In this document: positions 33,078 to 41,783 of the stretch, piece by piece
Layout of the letters: every line of letters starts with the position of its first letter
Numbering within the stretch: the first letter of the stretch is position 1
NCBI GenBank assembly: GCA_903891085.1
Contig: CAITDJ010000001.1
Location: forward strand, 1 to 42,868
DNA: 42,868 nt
Reading direction: 5' to 3'
Source: an uncultured Bacteroidota bacterium
GTDB lineage: Bacteria; Bacteroidota; Bacteroidia; Bacteroidales; F082
Notes under the pieces: generated by a model
What the model saw: only the letters and a program-made list of their open reading frames with translations
Told to the model about the DNA's origin: nothing
The model's database searches: none
Made by a program: the position numbers and the translations under genes

Positions 33078-33848
33078 TTAGATTCTTTTTATGATTCGTA
33101 ATCGATGTGAATACCGATGTAAATTGTGGTTGAAAATCCCGTAATGATCAATCGAATCAATCCGCACTTTCCCCGATGAATGAATAATCTGATTTTGATT
33201 GAGTAATATGCCAACATGAACAATTTGTCCCTCATCATTGTCAAAAAATGCCAAATCGGCAGGTTCGGCTTGTTCAATAAAACTTACCAAACTGCCATGT
33301 TCAATTTGTTGGACTGCATCACGTGGCAGTTGAAAACCAGCTGCTTTGAAAGTCAACTGAACCAAACCCGAACAATCGATACCAAAAATTGATTTGCCGC
33401 CCCAGATATATGGCGAATTGATGAATAGTCTGGCAAACTCCATAATTTTTGATTTGTCAGGCTCCTGAATCTTCTGAAAATCGCTGTAATTCTGAATAGT
33501 TTCATCCACAACAGAATTTGGATCAATGGCAATGTTGCTCAACATACTTCCGAAACTCACATGTAATATAGTTCCGTCAGTTTGCATCAAACTTGAAATC
33601 GGTGCTGTACAGATGCGTGTTTCAGGTAAAATGTTTTGTCCCGATTCAATTTCGGAAAGAATCCTGATTTGCTTTTTATCGATCCACCCCTCATAATTGT
33701 CGAAATCATTATTAATCAGCAACCAGCCTTCCAGTGTATCGGTAATCGTGAATATTTCACCGTAAAGCAATTGAGAAACCATCTCGCTTTTGTCTGAGGG
33801 GATACGCCTCACCGGTACGACTGAAAGGTTACAAATACCCTTTTGCAT
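33078..33848 (-). CDS. NlpC/P60 family peptidoglycan endopeptidase with SH3-like domains
   Basis: The C-terminal domain has the papain-like triad: C159 in GIDCSGLVQLTF, H211 in IVHVGIL and H223 in IIHSSGKV. Before it lie one or two bacterial SH3-like stretches (about 8-65 and 75-115), as in dipeptidyl-peptidase VI-type enzymes that cut gamma-D-Glu-diamino acid bonds in murein peptides. No signal peptide is visible (MQKGICNLSVVPVRR), which fits a cytoplasmic murein-recycling role. CAAAGTTA at 33907-33914 may be its -7 box. The 273-base gap up to 34121 otherwise shows only a possible TACATTTG box (34097-34104) for the next gene on the plus strand. Confidence 0.9.
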   Translation of the reverse strand: MQKGICNLSVVPVRRIPSDKSEMVSQLLYGEIFTITDTLEGWLLINNDFDNYEGWIDKKQIRILSEIESGQNILPETRICTAPISSLMQTDGTILHVSFGSMLSNIAIDPNSVVDETIQNYSDFQKIQEPDKSKIMEFARLFINSPYIWGGKSIFGIDCSGLVQLTFKAAGFQLPRDAVQQIEHGSLVSFIEQAEPADLAFFDNDEGQIVHVGILLNQNQIIHSSGKVRIDSIDHYGIFNHNLHRYSHRLRIIKRI

Positions 33849-34121
33849 TGGTTATCAATTTAATTATGAATGATTTATAGTAAAAAAATTATAAACAGAG
33901 AGTTTACAAAGTTATATTACTTTCAATTTGATTGCCCTTTTTATTATGAAAGAATTTGTTTTTTAACAGTCTTGTTTAAGATTGTCAGTTATTTGTGATG
34001 AGGGTTCCTTTCGTTTTTTTAGGCTTCAAACAGCAACTGTGTAGCAAATTAATCCCTTTCAAAATCATGGCGATAGAGAAGTTTTGCCATTAATATTACA
34101 TTTGCACTAATATTTCATTTT

Positions 34122-36191
34122 ATGGCGAATCACTTTTTTGATTATTTGAGCCACCGCTACCTCGGAGTGCTGAAAATAGTAGTTTTTGTTTTTTCCATTC
34201 TGCTCGTTATGTGGTTTATACCCCATGAAGGCAAGTTTAAATTTGACTTTCAGCAGGGAAAACCATGGAATCACGAGTCTTTGTTTGCTCCTTTTGATTT
34301 TGCAATTTTAAAAAATGACACCCAAATCAGGAGTGAGAAGGACAGAATCACGAATGAATTGAATCCCTATTTTGAGCTTCAGGAGGATGAAACTACAATA
34401 GTAAGGGAGCGATTATCCATAAATTTTGATAAAAAATGGCGTGAATTGCATAAAAACAAGACGGATGCCAGATATAGCAAGTCTCTAAAAACCCTGTTAA
34501 GTGTATTTGATACAGTTCAAAATAATGGACTATTAAGGTATCATCAGATTCTTTCACAGCGCGATCAAAACTCAAGCATAAATATTGTGAAAGGACGCAC
34601 TTCGAGAAGTATGGAACTGGAAAATGTTTTTACGGTTAACACTGCTTTCGATTACGCCATCAAAGTAATAGATTCAACCCCTGGAATCGATCCGCTCACA
34701 CTAAAATCATTGATTGGTGAGGCATTCGTTCAAAATCTTGTGTATGACGAACGTATTACAAAACAAGAACTGAAACAAGCATTGGAAAAAGTCTCAACGA
34801 CTTATGGAATGGTGCAGCAGGGTCAGTTAATCATTTCGAAGGGAGAGTTGATCAACGAATTAAATTATGCCATTCTCAGTTCCCTTCGCACCGAATATGA
34901 GCAAAGGGTTGGAAGCACAGCGGAACAAAATATGCTCATAGTTGGTCAATCTGTTCTCATTACGTCAATTTTCCTTGCTTTATTTCTATTTCTGTTCATA
35001 CTGCACAAAAATATATATGCTGATTTGCGTAAAATATTGTTGATTTTAGTTTCGATGCTGATAGTAATCATTCCTTCTTTTGCTATTCTGAGAGTCAATC
35101 AGGCACTCATTATGCTGTTTCCCTTTGGAATATTGCCGATCATTTTGATTACTTTTTTCGAAACCCGAATTATGATGATGGTTCATCTTTTTACCATCAT
35201 GATAGTTGGATTAGCGGTACCTTCTGCGTTTTCATTTGTTTTTTTGCAACTTATCGTTGGTTTTATTGTGTTGTTCAGTTTGGTTAATCACAACCGACGC
35301 ACTTATTATTTCCGGACTTCGGTTTATATTTTTATCACTTACGTCATATTATATTTTGGTTTCCAAATCATTCAGGAAGGGGTAGTGAACTTCTCACAAT
35401 TCTACAAACTCGCCAATGTGGGAATAAGTGCGACGCTAACATTAATGGCATTACCCTTGATTTATGGTTTTGAGCGTGTATTTGGCATGTTAACCGACCT
35501 CACTCTATTGGAATACAGTAATACCAATAGTCCACTACTTCGTCAACTTGCACAAAAAGCACCCGGCACTTTTCAACATTCGATGCAGGTAGCCAACTTA
35601 TCGGAAGAAGCATTATTTGAAATTGGTGGTGATACGTTGCTCGCCCGAACTGGTGCACTTTACCACGACATTGGAAAAATGGAGAATCCATTGTATTTTA
35701 TTGAAAACCAGATGGGTGGATATAATCCTCATAACGATCTGTCTGCAGCCGAAAGTGCGAGAATCATTATCGATCATGTGGTAAAAGGCATCGAGAAAGC
35801 CCGAAAAGCCCGGTTACCTGAGCAAATCATCGATTTTATTCGCACACATCATGGTGACCGAAGGGTTGAGTATTTCTATTTTATGGAACAAAAAGATAAT
35901 CCAGGACTGGCGATCGATGAACGTGATTTCAGGTATCGGGGTCCTGTTCCTTTTTCGAAAGAAACCGCTGTTGTGATGATGGCCGATTCGGTGGAAGCCG
36001 CTTCACGCAGTATCAAAAATCCGACGGAGCAAAAACTGAACGATCTGGTCGAAAATATTATCACCAAACAAATGGAAACCAATCAGTTTGTGAATGCCGA
36101 TATCACCATGCGTGAAATCATTACTGTGAAGAAGATGCTGAAAAAGAAACTGATGAATATTTACCACGTGAGGATAGCCTATCCGGATTAA
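34122..36191 (+). CDS. 7TM-HD phosphohydrolase, PgpH-type c-di-AMP phosphodiesterase
   Basis: A first transmembrane helix (about 15-32) is followed by a large extracytoplasmic 7TMR-HDED-like domain (about 45-265), then a block of seven helices (about 275-460) and a cytoplasmic HD domain. HD residues include H486 in QHSMQVANL, H515-D516 in YHDIGKMENP and HHGDRRVEYF later. At 689 aa it agrees with PgpH, which hydrolyses the second messenger cyclic di-AMP. The gene is monocistronic as far as can be seen. Membership of the family is clear; c-di-AMP as the substrate is from the family and not from this sequence. Confidence 0.92.
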   Translation: MANHFFDYLSHRYLGVLKIVVFVFSILLVMWFIPHEGKFKFDFQQGKPWNHESLFAPFDFAILKNDTQIRSEKDRITNELNPYFELQEDETTIVRERLSINFDKKWRELHKNKTDARYSKSLKTLLSVFDTVQNNGLLRYHQILSQRDQNSSINIVKGRTSRSMELENVFTVNTAFDYAIKVIDSTPGIDPLTLKSLIGEAFVQNLVYDERITKQELKQALEKVSTTYGMVQQGQLIISKGELINELNYAILSSLRTEYEQRVGSTAEQNMLIVGQSVLITSIFLALFLFLFILHKNIYADLRKILLILVSMLIVIIPSFAILRVNQALIMLFPFGILPIILITFFETRIMMMVHLFTIMIVGLAVPSAFSFVFLQLIVGFIVLFSLVNHNRRTYYFRTSVYIFITYVILYFGFQIIQEGVVNFSQFYKLANVGISATLTLMALPLIYGFERVFGMLTDLTLLEYSNTNSPLLRQLAQKAPGTFQHSMQVANLSEEALFEIGGDTLLARTGALYHDIGKMENPLYFIENQMGGYNPHNDLSAAESARIIIDHVVKGIEKARKARLPEQIIDFIRTHHGDRRVEYFYFMEQKDNPGLAIDERDFRYRGPVPFSKETAVVMMADSVEAASRSIKNPTEQKLNDLVENIITKQMETNQFVNADITMREIITVKKMLKKKLMNIYHVRIAYPD

Positions 36192-36328
36192 TTCAAAATT
36201 CGAAATTCAAATTGCGAAATTCAAATTGCATTTTACCTGAATACAAAAATATTAATCTAGTCTAATTTGTCGGGTCCAATCTTAAACTTGCCTTTCTATT
36301 GTTGGATTTTGCTATTTGACATTTGCAA

Positions 36329-36970
36329 TTAATATTTCCTATTCATTTGCAGATACAACAGTGCATTAGGTCCCTCATTAAACAGTAAATCCAGAAAACT
36401 AACATTGGACTGAAATGCAAACCTATCGCTAAAAACCTGATTGTATGGCTTGTAATGTAATCCATAACTAAGTGATTTCGTGTTGAATGTTGATCTGTGG
36501 TCAACTATGTTTCCGGATTCTTTTTCAAAGGTTGTTGTGAACGAAATCGTTTTTTTTAGCTTCAATCTGCCGAGAATAATTTGCAGAATTTCCTCATTCA
36601 GGTCAATTAGATTGTCATATTTCTGATGAAATATTCTTTCAAAAAAATGGATATAGTGATCAAAAAACGGTGATGATTTGTAGGCTGATTCAATGGCCCG
36701 AAAATGTTTTAATTGCCAGGGTTCATTATTGAAAATTTCGATATCACAGGTTTTTGTCTTGTTGCCATGAATTTTTACAACCGGAACGGTCAGGTTAAGT
36801 AAGCCATTCGCGCTCAGGATAGTACACCGGTTTCGTATTGTTTGTTTTGGAAAACTCTCATGAATCTCGATTTCGATACTGTCAAATTTCAATAATTCAG
36901 ATAGATACGCCAATGAGGGAAAATAGGCTGACGGGAAAATTGCTTGACAAACGGGATTTGCTGAATTCAT
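36329..36970 (-). CDS. WbqC-like family protein
   Basis: CQAIFPSAYFPSLAYLSELLKFDSIEIEIHESFPKQTIRNRC is the WbqC family opening (normally a Q/P-rich motif followed by an aromatic and FPKQ.YRNR), and LLNLTVPV and PWQLKHFRAIESAYKSSPFF are also typical. WbqC proteins are found with O-antigen and polysaccharide genes and their reaction is not settled. The ORF could extend to 37009, but those codons come from a palindrome, so I start at ATG 36970 (213 aa). The 137-base gap before it (36192-36328) has AT-rich short repeats only. Confidence 0.8.
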   Translation of the reverse strand: MNSANPVCQAIFPSAYFPSLAYLSELLKFDSIEIEIHESFPKQTIRNRCTILSANGLLNLTVPVVKIHGNKTKTCDIEIFNNEPWQLKHFRAIESAYKSSPFFDHYIHFFERIFHQKYDNLIDLNEEILQIILGRLKLKKTISFTTTFEKESGNIVDHRSTFNTKSLSYGLHYKPYNQVFSDRFAFQSNVSFLDLLFNEGPNALLYLQMNRKY

Positions 36971-36989
36971 GCACAAATTTATCGAAAAA

Positions 36990-37034
36990 TTCGTTAGCCA
37001 AGGCTTCACTTTAAGTGAAGCCTTGGCTAACGAA
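36990..37034. repeat. Perfect 22-bp palindrome with one-base spacer
   Basis: The left arm (36990-37011) begins TTCGTTAGCC and the right arm (37013-37034) is its exact reverse complement. It sits directly beside the thioredoxin terminator and upstream of the WbqC-like gene. It could form a very stable hairpin in either strand. Confidence 0.85.
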
Positions 37035-37061
37035 AAAAGCCACCCCGTTTGGGTGGCTTTT
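37035..37061 (-). terminator. Rho-independent terminator of the thioredoxin gene
   Basis: AAAAGCCACCC (37035-37045) and GGGTGGCTTTT (37051-37061) form an 11-bp stem with a 5-base loop. On the minus strand it ends in six T. It lies 22 bases after the thioredoxin stop codon. Confidence 0.85.
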
Positions 37062-37083
37062 GAAATCGTATAACAAAGTGTAT

Positions 37084-37437
37084 TTAGTTTGCCTTCAACA
37101 CATCGCCGATGGCTTGTTTGAATGATTCTTTCGGTAAGGCACCCATAGCCATTTGTGGTTGACCGTCTTTAGGACAGAAAAGAATAGAAGGAATACTGCG
37201 GATACCAAAAGCACCTGCCAATTCAGTTTCGGCTTCAGTGTCTACCTTGTATATATTAATTTTACCCTTATACTCTGCTGATAGTTCTTCCAGAATCGGT
37301 GAAACCATTTTGAACGGCTGGCACCAATCGGCATAGAAATCGATGATACACGGGAGTTCGCCTTCAAACTTCCATTCTTTATTTGCTTCAAAATTAAAGA
37401 CTTTAGCTTTGAAGGTTTCAAGAGTTAAATGTTCCAT
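37084..37437 (-). CDS. Thioredoxin with single active-site cysteine (WCQPF)
   Basis: The thioredoxin fold is complete (CIIDFYADWCQPFKMVSPILEELS, then VDTEAETELAGAFGIRSIPSILF with the cis-Pro). The active site reads W38-C39-Q-P-F42, so the resolving cysteine is replaced by Phe; the bases read TGC CAG CCG TTC. At 117 aa it is cytoplasmic with no signal. A monothiol thioredoxin cannot use the usual dithiol cycle and may act in mixed-disulfide exchange, with glutathione-like thiols, or as a binding protein. Its neighbour at 37555-38034 shares the N-terminal pattern (VWNFEENPQKWVFKGE against VFNFEANKEWKFEGE) and keeps both Cys, so the two are likely paralogues. Confidence 0.9.
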   Translation of the reverse strand: MEHLTLETFKAKVFNFEANKEWKFEGELPCIIDFYADWCQPFKMVSPILEELSAEYKGKINIYKVDTEAETELAGAFGIRSIPSILFCPKDGQPQMAMGALPKESFKQAIGDVLKAN

Positions 37438-37554
37438 AACTATTTGATATTTATTATTTTATTATATTTATTCTATTTGATTTTAAGTAATCATTCCTTC
37501 TGACTTTCGTTTTCCCCTGTCGTGCTGCCGAGGTAAACGTCTTCGGTCTTCTGG

Positions 37555-38034
37555 CTATTTTACTAACAATTGGTCTTTCACGATTTTCATATAGGCTTCT
37601 TCCGACAAGGCACCCGTCTGCATGCTGGGTTCTCCTTTCAATGGAACAAAAAGTACTGAGGGGATGCTTTGTACCTGAAATACAGAAGCCAGTTTGCGTT
37701 CGTTATCGACATTGATTTTATAAACGATCACTTTACCTTCATATTCTTTGGCGATTTTCTCCATAGTTGGCGCTATCATCTTGCAGGGTTTACACCAATC
37801 AGCATAAAAGTCGATGATTACAGGTACCTCACCTTTAAAAACCCATTTTTGAGGGTTTTCTTCAAAATTCCATACTTTAACAAGAAATTCATCATAGGTG
37901 ATGTGTTCAGGTTTCCCGGTTTCGATAACAACCGCTACTTCGTTCCCTTCGGGGACTTCTTTTCCGGTTGTACTGCTGCAGGCGGTTGAAATACCTACAA
38001 CTGCAATTAATATTAAAAGGCTCTTTTTCATCAT
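37555..38034 (-). CDS. Thioredoxin-family lipoprotein (WCKPC)
   Basis: The lipoprotein signal ends at lipobox ISTAC (C19). After a linker comes a full thioredoxin domain with W80-C81-K-P-C84 and the cis-Pro loop QSIPSVLF. It should work in the periplasm as a disulfide exchange protein. Two ATG codons begin the gene (38034, 38031); I keep the first. It lies upstream of the WCQPF paralogue on the same strand, with a 117-base gap that shows no clear terminator. TATTTTTG on the minus strand at 38071-38064 resembles a -7 box. Confidence 0.9.
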   Translation of the reverse strand: MMKKSLLILIAVVGISTACSSTTGKEVPEGNEVAVVIETGKPEHITYDEFLVKVWNFEENPQKWVFKGEVPVIIDFYADWCKPCKMIAPTMEKIAKEYEGKVIVYKINVDNERKLASVFQVQSIPSVLFVPLKGEPSMQTGALSEEAYMKIVKDQLLVK

Positions 38035-38149
38035 TTTGAGTTTGTTTACTTTGTTTGAGTTTGCAAAAATATAAAATATTTAATTAAATCGCTTAAATAT
38101 CACTAAAATTTGTATTTTTGTCATCAAAATATGTACCAATAATTTTGTG

Positions 38150-38593
38150 ATGGCCAATATGGCAGTTCTTCAAATACATAATGATTCATCTAAAATTTCT
38201 GATAACAAGATGTTTACCGAAGATGAACTATTGTTTCTTTTGTCAGAACAAAAATGGAAAAATGGTTTTGTTTGTCTCAAATGTGGGAATGATAATTATT
38301 GTAAGGGAAAAAAGCCGCATTCACGTCGTTGTACAAAATGTAAAGCTGAAGAATCTGCTACAGCACACACCATATTTCATCATTGTAAAATCCCTTTAGT
38401 TGAAGCATTTACGTTGGCCCAGATTGTTTGCTGCAATCCGAAAATTTCCACGTATGAAATTAGCCGACAATTCGAAATCCGACAAATGACCTGTTGGAAA
38501 TTTAAGACGCATATGATGGAGTGTTTAAACGATTTAGAAAATAGCCCGAAACTGAAAGAACTCATGCAAATATACCAGCAGAAGTCAAGCTAA
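38150..38593 (+). CDS. Zinc-ribbon and helix-turn-helix protein, N-terminal half of an IS1595-type transposase
   Basis: The sequence FVCLKCGNDNYCKGKKPHSRRCTKCKAEESATAHTIFHHCKIPL is the zinc ribbon of IS1595-family transposases, with two CxxC pairs. The stretch ISTYEISRQFEIRQMTCWKFK fits the following helix-turn-helix. The frame ends at about 147 aa, and the DDE catalytic domain expected after it is absent; the next gene is hutI. No terminal inverted repeats are evident. Either it is a truncated insertion sequence or a DNA-binding domain kept for another purpose. A GTG three bases earlier (38147) is an alternative start. Confidence 0.75.
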   Translation: MANMAVLQIHNDSSKISDNKMFTEDELLFLLSEQKWKNGFVCLKCGNDNYCKGKKPHSRRCTKCKAEESATAHTIFHHCKIPLVEAFTLAQIVCCNPKISTYEISRQFEIRQMTCWKFKTHMMECLNDLENSPKLKELMQIYQQKSS

Positions 38594-38595
38594 TC

Positions 38596-38636
38596 GTCGA
38601 ACTCATTTGGCCGTTCGACTCAATTGATTAATTTTG
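38596..38636 (+). promoter_or_regulatory. hutI promoter with overlapping dyad
   Basis: TTTG (38606-38609), 19 bases, TAATTTTG (38629-38636) is an exact fit to the Bacteroidetes consensus, 28 bases before the chosen start codon. GTCGAAC (38596-38602) and GTTCGAC (38613-38619) form an inverted repeat that covers the -33 element, so it may be an operator, or a weak terminator for the gene before. Confidence 0.6.
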
Positions 38637-38663
38637 CACAAAAATGTGCAAAAAGCCACTAAA

Positions 38664-39920
38664 ATGAGGATTCTCATCCATAATATCAAATCGCTTTCCG
38701 GAATTGATTATCAGTCGAAACTACTTCTCAAAGGTAAGGAAATGGCTGAACTTGAGTCAGTTCATAATGCATTTCTTCTAATTGAAGATGGTGTTATTGC
38801 TGATTTTGGTTCTATAATATCTGATAATTTTAATATCATCAAGTCCAATCTGAATAATACAATCCAGCTTGATGCCAAGGGAGGACTCGTACTTCCCTCA
38901 TTTTGTGATTCCCATACCCACCTGGTATTTGCTGCATCTCGCGAAGTTGAATATGTTGATAAAATCAAGGGATTAAGTTATGAGGAAATCGCCAAAAGAG
39001 GGGGTGGGATTTTGAATTCGGCCAAAATGACAGCAATGGCCACCGAGGATGAACTTTTTGAATCGGCATTGGACCGGCTTAAAGAAATTACTCATTATGG
39101 TACGGGTGCCGTTGAAATCAAGAGTGGTTATGGTTTAACAACCGAAACCGAACTCAAGATGTTGCGCGTCATAAGAAGGTTGAAGGAAGTAAGCCCGTTG
39201 ACGATAAAGGCGACTTTTTTGGGTGCGCATGCAGTTCCATTGGAATACAGAGGTCGGCAGGAGGAATATGTCGATTTGATTATCAACGAGATGATTCCGA
39301 TGGTTGCATCAGAGGAGTTGGCAGATTATATCGATGTTTTTTGTGATAAAGGATTCTTTACCACCGAAGATACAGATAGGATTTTGAATGCGGGTATGAA
39401 ATATGGGTTGCGGCCAAAAATTCATGCCAATGAATTGGCCCGGTCAGGCGGTATTCAAACCGGGGTGAAATACAACGCCTTATCGGTTGATCATCTTGAG
39501 TATACGGAAAAAGAAGAGATTGATACCCTCCTGAATTCTGATACGATGCCGGTGATACTTCCGGGGGCTGCATTCTTTTTGGGAATGCCCTATGCGCCTG
39601 CACGTCAGATGATTGCTGCCGGATTACCAGTGGCCATGGCAAGCGATTTCAATCCGGGATCATCGCCTTCAGGTAATATGCAGCTGATTTTGTCGATGGC
39701 CAGTATTTTGTACAAGCTTACGCCAGAAGAGGCAATCAACGCCACAACGATAAATGGAGCTTACGCGATGGGTGTGAGTGAAGAACTTGGTTCGATTGAA
39801 AAAGGAAAAATAGCCAATATCTACGTCACTAAACCGGTACCGAATATTGCCTATCTGCCCTATTATTATGGCACCAACAAAGTTGAAAATATTATTCTTA
39901 ATGGACTGATTCAGCGTTAA
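38664..39920 (+). CDS. hutI: Imidazolonepropionase
   Basis: This amidohydrolase cleaves 4-imidazolone-5-propanoate to N-formimino-L-glutamate, the third step of histidine degradation. Metal-binding H84 and H86 appear in FCDSHTHLVFAASRE, with IKSGYGLT, FLGAHAVPLEYRG, KIHANELARSGG and the Asp in ASDFNPGSSPS. The 418-aa length is usual. The reading frame can be extended to a TTG at 38634, but ATG 38664 (MRILIHNIKS) fits the promoter and the family. ftcD for the next step follows 129 bases later; hutH and hutU are not in this window. Confidence 0.97.
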   Translation: MRILIHNIKSLSGIDYQSKLLLKGKEMAELESVHNAFLLIEDGVIADFGSIISDNFNIIKSNLNNTIQLDAKGGLVLPSFCDSHTHLVFAASREVEYVDKIKGLSYEEIAKRGGGILNSAKMTAMATEDELFESALDRLKEITHYGTGAVEIKSGYGLTTETELKMLRVIRRLKEVSPLTIKATFLGAHAVPLEYRGRQEEYVDLIINEMIPMVASEELADYIDVFCDKGFFTTEDTDRILNAGMKYGLRPKIHANELARSGGIQTGVKYNALSVDHLEYTEKEEIDTLLNSDTMPVILPGAAFFLGMPYAPARQMIAAGLPVAMASDFNPGSSPSGNMQLILSMASILYKLTPEEAINATTINGAYAMGVSEELGSIEKGKIANIYVTKPVPNIAYLPYYYGTNKVENIILNGLIQR

Positions 39921-40049
39921 TTTGAAAATGAAGCAATTTGAAAATTTGAAAATGAGACAATTTGGGAATTTGAAAATTCGGCAATGGTACAATTTAACCT
40001 ATCAACCCATCAACAAGTTCAAAATAAATAAATCATACCTACAAAATAT

Positions 40050-41744
40050 ATGAAAAAACTTATAGAATGTGTTCCGAATTTCAGCGAAGGGCGTGATATG
40101 CACATTATCAAACAGATAACGGATAAGATTGAAGCGGTCGACGGTGTAAAATTGCTGGATGTAGATCCGGGAGCAGCTACAAATCGTACAGTTGTCACCA
40201 TGGTTGGCACACCCGATGAAGTGCTTGAAGCAGCTTTTCAGGCAATAAAAAAAGCATCAGAAATCATTGATATGCGCAAACACAAAGGTGAACACCCACG
40301 CATGGGAGCCACCGATGTTTGTCCGTTGATTCCAATTGCCAACATCACTATGGAAGAAACTGCCGAATTGGCGCGCAAACTTGCCAAACGAATTGGTGAT
40401 GAGTTGAATATTTCAGTTTATTGTTACGAGAATGCAGCTTACAAACCAAATCGCAAAAACCTTGCAAGTTGCAGGGCCGGAGAGTACGAAGGATTGGCTG
40501 CCAAATATACCAACCCGGAATGGAAACCTGATTTTGGTCCTGATGTATTGAATGAAAAAGCCGGTGCTACTGCAGTCGGCGCACGTGATTTTTTGGTGGC
40601 ATTCAATGTGAACCTCAATACCACTTCCACCCGTCGGGCCAATTCAATCGCCTTCGATGTGCGCGAAAGGGGCCGTGTGAAGCGTGATGGTGACCCAATC
40701 ACCGGCAAAATTGTAAAAGACGAGAAAGGTAATCAGGTATATGTTCCCGGCACACTGAAATCAGTTAAAGCCATCGGTTGGTTTATTGAAGAATATGGAA
40801 TTGCCCAGATATCAATGAACCTGACAAATATCAGTATTACCCCGGTTCATATTGCTTTTGATGAAGTGTGCCGAAAGGCTGAAGCCCGTGGAATAAGGGT
40901 AACAGGATCGGAATTAATTGGTTTGGTGCCACTGAAGGCAATGCTTGATGCGGGGAAATATTTTCTTGCCAAACAGCAACGTTCATTAGGTGTTGATGAT
41001 GGTGAACTAATCAAAATAACAGTCAAATCAATGGGATTGGACGAATTGAAACCATTTCATCCACAAGAGAAAATAATTGAGTATGTGCTTGCAGCAAATG
41101 ACAAATCGAAAAAACTGATCGATCTCACAGCCAAAGGATTTGCCAATGAAACAGCTGCTGAATCACCGGCACCTGGCGGAGGATCGATTGCTGCCTATGT
41201 GGGTTCAATGGGTGCTGCTTTGGCTACTATGGTCGCCAATTTATCTTCGCACAAACGTGGCTGGGACAGTCGCTGGGAAGAGTTTTCGAAAGTAGCCGAA
41301 AAAGGACAGGCTTTGAAAAATGAATTGTTGTTTTTGGTGGATGAAGATACAAATGCGTTCAACCGAATCATGGATGCATTTGGATTGCCAAAGAAAACAG
41401 AGGATGATAAACGCATTCGTAAAGAAGCTATCCAGTCTGCTTCAAAATATGCCATTGAGATTCCATTACGTGTAATGCGCACATCGTTGGCTGTGATGGA
41501 TATCGTTGAGGAAATGGCTGTAAAAGGCAATCCCAATTCTGTTTCCGATGCAGGTGTTGCCGCATTATGTGTTCGGACAGCCGTCATGGGCGCTAACCTG
41601 AATGTCAGGATAAACGCTTCTGGTATCGAAGACAGAACCTATGCAGTTTCAAAATTAGCAGAAGGCGCTGCTATTCAGGAAGAGGCAATACTTCGGGAAA
41701 GTGAAGTGCTTTTAAAAGTAAATGAAATTATTAAACAGTTATAG
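40050..41744 (+). CDS. ftcD: Bifunctional glutamate formimidoyltransferase / formimidoyltetrahydrofolate cyclodeaminase
   Basis: The N-terminal half (about 1-320) is the formimidoyltransferase, opening MKKLIECVPNFSEGRD and carrying catalytic H82 in GEHPRMGATDVCPL. The C-terminal half (from about 360) is the cyclodeaminase with ESPAPGGGSIAAYVGSMGAAL. It moves the formimino group from formiminoglutamate to tetrahydrofolate and closes it to methenyl-THF, completing histidine breakdown with hutI upstream. At 564 aa it is near the size of the fused enzyme. The 129-base gap from hutI holds short AT-rich direct repeats (TTTGAAAAT types) and no clear terminator. MarC follows 39 bases later. Confidence 0.95.
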   Translation: MKKLIECVPNFSEGRDMHIIKQITDKIEAVDGVKLLDVDPGAATNRTVVTMVGTPDEVLEAAFQAIKKASEIIDMRKHKGEHPRMGATDVCPLIPIANITMEETAELARKLAKRIGDELNISVYCYENAAYKPNRKNLASCRAGEYEGLAAKYTNPEWKPDFGPDVLNEKAGATAVGARDFLVAFNVNLNTTSTRRANSIAFDVRERGRVKRDGDPITGKIVKDEKGNQVYVPGTLKSVKAIGWFIEEYGIAQISMNLTNISITPVHIAFDEVCRKAEARGIRVTGSELIGLVPLKAMLDAGKYFLAKQQRSLGVDDGELIKITVKSMGLDELKPFHPQEKIIEYVLAANDKSKKLIDLTAKGFANETAAESPAPGGGSIAAYVGSMGAALATMVANLSSHKRGWDSRWEEFSKVAEKGQALKNELLFLVDEDTNAFNRIMDAFGLPKKTEDDKRIRKEAIQSASKYAIEIPLRVMRTSLAVMDIVEEMAVKGNPNSVSDAGVAALCVRTAVMGANLNVRINASGIEDRTYAVSKLAEGAAIQEEAILRESEVLLKVNEIIKQL

Positions 41745-41783
41745 TCCAGTCATTAACTTTAAACTTTATACTTTATAAACTCT

